The notes below the pieces were generated by a model. It saw nothing but the letters and a program-made list of their open reading frames with translations. It did no database searches and was not told the origin of the DNA. A DNA stretch of 64,000 nt, taken from Flavobacteriales bacterium UBA7666. GTDB lineage: Bacteria > Bacteroidota > Bacteroidia > Flavobacteriales_D > Crocinitomicaceae. The stretch spans positions 306,310 to 370,309 of the forward strand of contig DLHO01000022.1 of NCBI GenBank assembly GCA_002483265.1. Direction: 5' to 3'. A program made the translations under genes and the position numbers. Shown here piece after piece: positions 61,101-64,000 of this stretch (positions are counted from its first letter, which is position 1; every line of letters begins with the position of its first letter).

Positions 61101-61177
61101 AGAAGACTCAAAGTATCACACGGAGATTATCCGATGAGAAAGAAGTCATCGATTTAGCAGAATTCGAGTTTGAATGA
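58154..61177 (+). CDS. VIT / VWA / TPR / DUF2135 protein
   Basis: A 1007-residue protein: N-terminal membrane helix or signal 1-25 (YLTPVLALLFGLSFLLYGLF), a VIT domain about 75-195 (LHIETVIHGTFAETKLEMEFEN ... GNVFKARIYPIPAKGTKKVSITY), a VWA domain about 290-450 with LLDVSASSEK (D-x-S-x-S metal site), a helical region, a Ser/Thr/Ala-rich linker about 630-720, TPR repeats about 765-880 (NPQMLRILAHRYEQMGEYKLAISVFETV), and a DUF2135-like domain about 895-990 (DWDSDNCDIDLWVTDPLNEKCFYSN). VIT/VWA proteins are usually multi-protein adaptors. It is envelope-located and transcribed alone; function unknown. Confidence 0.87.
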   Translation: MNFKKYLTPVLALLFGLSFLLYGLFSKESQAIKQKSEKHKSVSWTVEKLELDTTLASPALMVKNEKEMSVPLNTRSLHIETVIHGTFAETKLEMEFENENNRILEGEFYFPLAEKQIISDFQLEVNGKMRQGVIVDKDLGRVAFESTVRRKVDPGLLELSKGNVFKARIYPIPAKGTKKVSITYVEELTTNGGTNGYFLPLNYSGQIENYTCSISVDDLGQELIDKQNKFTLVGDHFVAKTDLKRVKLKKGIQLIQQDLDQSESSIASTSDGKCIFQTSLQPKHEKHLKSKVKSLSILLDVSASSEKRSFEKEKSLIQKYLSSFKKVDVQLITFSNAVHQTSWRTILTESDITRLLEEMDYQKLDGGTQLGCITPDQILGDEVLLLSDCLSNLGKESFPKLTKKRVYVISSTSEFDSRSAQLTAQNGGEFINLNQTGLTESLQKLNYEQLEFLGIQGVEGTTTGIGSFADSDFTSYSKLKSLPKEFTLLFGLEGKVTQKIKVKSASLRKLKSTETLSKFWSNNYLKELDLKSDQNKSEMIRLARENKLISRFTSLIVLDAMEDYLQYRIVPPLEMRKEYYKRLKQLEVPETNSRKETKDHREMVQARFEELIQWWKTDFDPTPIKEEKQKEGGTVGFAEPLANASADEVTYMFSDATTSQISPSTVQEVSAGTYSLSATAMNGATSSFSFTTANATEAFKVAEKNESEPKVELSNWDPKTPYLSKLKATRSSEVYDTYLSLKKKYQNQPSFYVDVSDYFLTIGKKKEAIRVLSNISELEMENPQMLRILAHRYEQMGEYKLAISVFETVKKMRPEEPQSYRDLALVYEMNKNYSKACSELKYVITHKWDERFRDIENICLVELNHLAAKHKVAMGKLNKDLRHEIPVDIRVVIDWDSDNCDIDLWVTDPLNEKCFYSNQLTKAGGRISLDCTGGYGPEEFMIRKAIKGKYQIQANYYGSSAQTLSGLTTIQVKLITNYGRKNEKTQSITRRLSDEKEVIDLAEFEFE

Positions 61178-61229
61178 TTACTAGTTTATAATTTGATCCG
61201 GCATGGCTAATTTTAGTTCATTACTAAGG

Positions 61230-61820
61230 TTAGCCATGCATTGTTTCGGCTTTCCCGTATTTGTCCATCAGAGAAGCTTCAAACTCCAGAAACAATTTCC
61301 AGCGTGCATCTACATCAATTCCTTCGCCGTATTTACGGGCAAAATTTAAGAAAACGATATAGTGGCGCGCTTCACTTTCCATTAAACTGCGGTAGAATCC
61401 ACGCAGATCTTCGTCATTGATTTCTTCCGATAGAATTTTGAATCGTTCACAACTGCGTGCTTCAATCATGGCCGCAAAGAGTAATTGATTCACTAGGTGC
61501 GATTTCTTCGGATTCCCCGAATGAGTGACTTTCAGAAAACTATGTAAATCATGAACATACGGATCACGTCGTTCGAAACCGAGTTGATAACCTCTTTCCA
61601 GAATTTTATCGTGTACCATCCCGAAATGTTCCATCTCTTCCTGACAAATTTCAATCATGGCTTTTACCATGTCCGGAAATTGTGGATACTGAACAATAAT
61701 CGAAATTGCATTACTTGCTGCTTTCTGTTCGCAGAAAGCATGATCAGTCAGGATTTCTTCAATGTTTTTCTCTACAATATTCACCCAGCGCGGGTCGGTT
61801 GGTAATTTTAAACCTAACAT
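61230..61820 (-). CDS. miaE: MiaE-like tRNA hydroxylase
   Basis: A 196-residue four-helix diiron protein from ATG 61820. It has LKLPTDPRWVNIVEKNIEEILTDHAFCEQKAASNAI, EICQEEMEHFGMVH (ExxH ligands), and MESEARHYIVF (second ExxH pair), as in tRNA-(ms2io6A)-hydroxylase, which hydroxylates the isopentenyl chain at A37 of tRNA. The upstream in-frame codons add no family sequence. It diverges from pafA with 72 bp between starts. Confidence 0.88.
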   Translation of the reverse strand: MLGLKLPTDPRWVNIVEKNIEEILTDHAFCEQKAASNAISIIVQYPQFPDMVKAMIEICQEEMEHFGMVHDKILERGYQLGFERRDPYVHDLHSFLKVTHSGNPKKSHLVNQLLFAAMIEARSCERFKILSEEINDEDLRGFYRSLMESEARHYIVFLNFARKYGEGIDVDARWKLFLEFEASLMDKYGKAETMHG

Positions 61821-61866
61821 AATTGAAATTTTACAGCGAATTTCGCGATTTCTTGAATTCAAATCC

Positions 61867-61888
61867 TAGTTTTGTTAGAATAAGTTTG
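61867..61888 (+). promoter_or_regulatory. Two -7 boxes of the phosphatase gene: TAGTTTTG and TAAGTTTG
   Basis: TAGTTTTG at 61867-61874 lies 18 nt, and TAAGTTTG at 61881-61888 lies 4 nt, before ATG 61893. The two distances match the two classes seen elsewhere, so there may be two starts of transcription, one leaderless. Confidence 0.5.
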
Positions 61889-61892
61889 AATT

Positions 61893-63527
61893 ATGAAGTC
61901 GTTAGTAGTCTTGTTGTTATTTTGTTTCGGATTAACTTCCAATCAATCCTTTTCCCAAAAGAATACCCCGAAAGTGGTGGTTGGGATTGTAGTCGATCAA
62001 ATGTGTTACGATTATTTGTATCGCTTTTATCCCCAATTTGGAAAAGACGGTTTCAAACGATTGATGGACAAAGGAACCCATTTCAGAAATGTGACTTACA
62101 ATTACGTTCCAACTTACACCGGACCGGGTCACGCATCTATTTATACGGGAAGCACACCGAGCAATCATGGAATTGTGGCCAATGAGTGGTATTACAGACC
62201 TTTTGGAAGAGAAGTGAATTGCGTAGAAGATACAACCGTTTCCACAGTTGGTTCTACAAGCTCTTATGGAAAATGCTCGCCCTATTTTTTGCGCTCAAAT
62301 ACCATTACAGATCAGTTGAAATTAACTTATCCAAGTTCGAAAGTAATTGGACTTTCCATTAAAGACCGAAGTGCGATTTTACCTGCCGGACATTTATCCG
62401 ATGGATCGTATTGGTACGATTATGCAACCGGGAATTTTATTACATCGACATTTTACAAAAAAGAATTGCCAACTTGGGTTAGTCAATTCAATGATCAAAA
62501 ACTGGTTTCAAAGTATGTAAATTTACCTTGGAACTTATTGAAAGATTCAGCTTGCTATACTTACATCAAACAGGATGATTCGCCATACGAAGGTTTGGTA
62601 GGAGGAAAGACAAGTCCTGTTTTTCCGTATGATTTTAGTAAAGCTACAGCAGTTGATCAATTGAGTTTGTTTACGATTATGCCCGCTGCAAATACATTTC
62701 TAACAGATTTCGCTATTCAGACACTTTCCAAAGAACAATTAGGAAAACATACAACAACCGATTTCCTTACGATCAGTTATTCTACTCCGGATATTGCGGG
62801 TCATGCATTTGGGCCTTATTCATTGGAAATGGAAGATATGTACTTTCGTTTAGATCAGGAATTGGCTCGTTTGTTTCAAACTTTAGATAAGGAAGTAGGG
62901 AAAGGGCAGTACGTGGTGTTTTTAACTGCAGATCACGCCGTGGTTCCTGTACCGCAATTTTTGAAAGATCATCAATTGCCGGGAGGATATTTATTCCTGA
63001 AAAACAAAATGGATAGCTTGAGAACTGCTTGTATTTCCAAATTTGGCAAAGACTATTTGAATACGATTGAAAACGACAATGTCTATTTGACCAATGACGT
63101 TTTGGGTACTGATCTGGAGCCACAAGTTATTTCGTTCTTCAAAGCCGAAATTTCTAAATGGACAGAAGTGAAGCGTGTGTACACAAAAGAAGAATTACTT
63201 TCTAAGACTTCGGAAAACTGGCAGCAAATGGTTGCTTCGGGTTATGATAAAGAACGAAGCGGCGAATTGATTTTTATTCTTCAACCGGGATACTTACCAA
63301 AAACGTCGGATACTCCTGGTTCACATAAAGGAACGAGTCACGGCTCTGCTTTTAATTACGATACGCATGTTCCGGTGTTGTTCTATGGAAAAGATATTCT
63401 TCCACAGGATGTATTTACACCTTACGAGATTGTAGATATCACAGCAACGTTGGTTCACATTCTGGATGTTCAAAGACCAAATACAGCAGTTGGTAAACCG
63501 ATGTTGGAGTTGTTTAAAAAGAAATAG
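61893..63527 (+). CDS. Alkaline phosphatase family protein, PafA-like
   Basis: A 544-residue secreted enzyme. Signal peptide 1-22 (ending SFSQ). The metal and catalytic sites of the PafA type are all visible: first Asp in VVGIVVDQM, the nucleophile Thr in VPTYTGPGHASIYTG, DIAGHAFG, TADHAV, and the late His in HKGTSHGS. It is a periplasmic, calcium-independent-type phosphatase that removes phosphate from many monoesters. It is near the usual PafA length and has no T9SS domain. Phosphodiesterase activity is an alternative for the superfamily. Confidence 0.9.
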   Translation: MKSLVVLLLFCFGLTSNQSFSQKNTPKVVVGIVVDQMCYDYLYRFYPQFGKDGFKRLMDKGTHFRNVTYNYVPTYTGPGHASIYTGSTPSNHGIVANEWYYRPFGREVNCVEDTTVSTVGSTSSYGKCSPYFLRSNTITDQLKLTYPSSKVIGLSIKDRSAILPAGHLSDGSYWYDYATGNFITSTFYKKELPTWVSQFNDQKLVSKYVNLPWNLLKDSACYTYIKQDDSPYEGLVGGKTSPVFPYDFSKATAVDQLSLFTIMPAANTFLTDFAIQTLSKEQLGKHTTTDFLTISYSTPDIAGHAFGPYSLEMEDMYFRLDQELARLFQTLDKEVGKGQYVVFLTADHAVVPVPQFLKDHQLPGGYLFLKNKMDSLRTACISKFGKDYLNTIENDNVYLTNDVLGTDLEPQVISFFKAEISKWTEVKRVYTKEELLSKTSENWQQMVASGYDKERSGELIFILQPGYLPKTSDTPGSHKGTSHGSAFNYDTHVPVLFYGKDILPQDVFTPYEIVDITATLVHILDVQRPNTAVGKPMLELFKKK

Positions 63528-63599
63528 CCTTTCCATCATGGTCACTCAGTCCACTTTTATGCTATTTAAGTTGAATTAGTGTCATTTAACAATACGAAA

Positions 63600-63690
63600 A
63601 GGTGACTGCCTCGCCGTCGACGAGCCTTTGGCGGCCGATGGAGAGGAGTCGAAGGCGCTGATTTACGAGGAGTCGAAGTCATTTTTTTGC
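63600..63690 (+). other. GC-rich structured element
   Basis: About 60-65% GC by eye, against about 35-40% around it. It holds two direct copies of GAGGAGTCGAAG (63643, 63667) and an inverted pair GACTGCCTCG / CGAGGAGTC, and ends in a T run. It could be the pafA terminator, a small structured RNA or a foreign remnant. Confidence 0.4.
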
Positions 63691-63814
63691 ATTTTTTAAT
63701 GAAAAAACGCTTCTATCACTTGCAAGATTTGAAATAATCACTAATTTTGTGCACCCGAAACGCTTGTGCTGAAGCTTCAGCGTAGGAACAAGGGCGGAAT
63801 TAAGCGAAATTCTG

Positions 63815-63984
63815 AAAATTGAAATAAGTTTATAGAACACGATTGTGTTTATATAATATGCGGATGTGGTGATCCCGATAGCTATCGGGATGGTTGACAC
63901 GCGTTAGATGGTTAACGAATCATTTAAAATTGAAATAAGTTTATAAAAACACGATTGTGTTTATATAATATGCGGATGTGGTGA
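63815..63984 (+). repeat. Direct repeat of tRNA leader plus first 13 nt of tRNA
   Basis: 63815-63872 (58 nt) and 63926-63984 (59 nt) are almost the same; the only difference is ATAGAACACG against ATAAAAACACG. Each copy runs from AAAATTGAAATAAG through TTATATAATATGCGG to the same tRNA base. Confidence 0.85.
63860..63908 (+). pseudogene. Partial tRNA-Leu relic interrupted by a palindrome
   Basis: GCGGATGTGGTGA (63860-63872) is the 5' end of the tRNA-Leu that follows at 63972. It is broken by TCCCGATAGCTATCGGGA (63873-63890), an 18-bp palindrome that also occurs around 45894-45911, after which TGGTTGACACGCGTTAGA resumes the tRNA D-arm. No anticodon or 3' half is recognisable. Confidence 0.7.
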
Positions 63985-64000
63985 AATTGGTAGACACGCT
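63972..64000 (+). tRNA. tRNA-Leu, 5' part (cut by window end)
   Basis: GCGGATGTGGTGAAATTGGTAGACACGCT is the acceptor strand, D-arm and long D-loop typical of bacterial tRNA-Leu. The anticodon is outside the window. Confidence 0.8.

Larger units (their letters stand above)
63528..63971. other. 444-bp intergenic region with GC-rich element, repeats and tRNA relic
   Basis: No protein gene. It contains a GC-rich stretch (63600-63680), a TAATTTTG box at 63742-63749, a short CTGAAGCTTCAG palindrome at 63769-63780, a duplicated leader (63815-63872 and 63926-63984), and a partial tRNA-Leu relic. Confidence 0.7.

Noticed and set aside
63679..63900. 73-codon minus-strand frame in the last intergenic region
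   Set aside because: It overlaps the palindrome, the duplicated tRNA leader and the tRNA relic, which explain the sequence.

Overview
The window looks like chromosome of a Bacteroidota bacterium of the order Flavobacteriales. The signs are gliding/type IX secretion (T9SS) C-terminal sorting domains, SusC/FecA-like and OMP_b-brl_3 barrels, FecI/FecR-type sigma/anti-sigma genes, DUF5916, DUF349, PafA-like phosphatase, TAnnTTTG-type -7 promoter boxes, and almost no Shine-Dalgarno sequences. Base composition is about 40% GC by eye. A Crocinitomicaceae/Fluviicola-like source is my guess, not something the sequence proves. I see no phage, transposase, conjugation or CRISPR module.

Layout. 1-9.7 kb: the end of an outer-membrane barrel gene, a 172-bp tandem repeat array, a small putative lipoprotein, then an envelope-signalling locus. 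That locus holds an ECF sigma factor, a FecR anti-sigma, an STN/carboxypeptidase-like surface-repeat protein, a GIN-domain (DUF2807) lipoprotein and a TonB-dependent receptor. The sigma operon and the GIN gene share an ECF-promoter-like motif. 9.8-16.5 kb: two unknown membrane/secreted proteins, fumarase, AsmA-like protein, MarC. 16.7-23.7 kb: a VWA T9SS cargo protein, a second ECF sigma factor overlapping a membrane-anchored SUMF1-fold protein, an LpxR-like lipid A deacylase and a VWD-domain protein. 23.9-34 kb: PfkB kinase, DUF349 protein, small membrane proteins, an EamA transporter, DUF5916 protein, a lipoprotein and ComEC. 34-39 kb: two secreted unknowns and the conserved thrS-infC-rpmI-rplT translation cluster. 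39-44 kb: serine hydrolase, small envelope genes, alpha/beta hydrolase, DUF1801 protein, T9SS cargo. 44.3-48.9 kb: a mutagenic polymerase pair (Y-family polymerase plus a DnaE-type polymerase) behind a near-perfect palindrome. 49-58 kb: DEAD-box helicase, two very similar T9SS adhesins, a GldM-C-like protein, serine hydrolase, YchJ-like protein. 58-63.5 kb: VIT/VWA/TPR/DUF2135 protein, MiaE-like hydroxylase, PafA-like phosphatase. The window ends in a tRNA-Leu gene preceded by a broken partial copy of itself.

Recurring themes. Intergenic DNA is crowded with dispersed palindromic repeats of several families, which often sit between convergent genes and probably double as terminators. TAnnTT(T/C)G boxes fall at two preferred distances from start codons, about 4-5 nt and 18-20 nt; the short class predicts leaderless mRNAs. 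The most interesting candidates for new biology are the two sigma-factor loci with unusual partner proteins, the shared ECF-type promoter motif, the polymerase pair's palindromic operator, and the tRNA-Leu fragment interrupted by a palindromic element.
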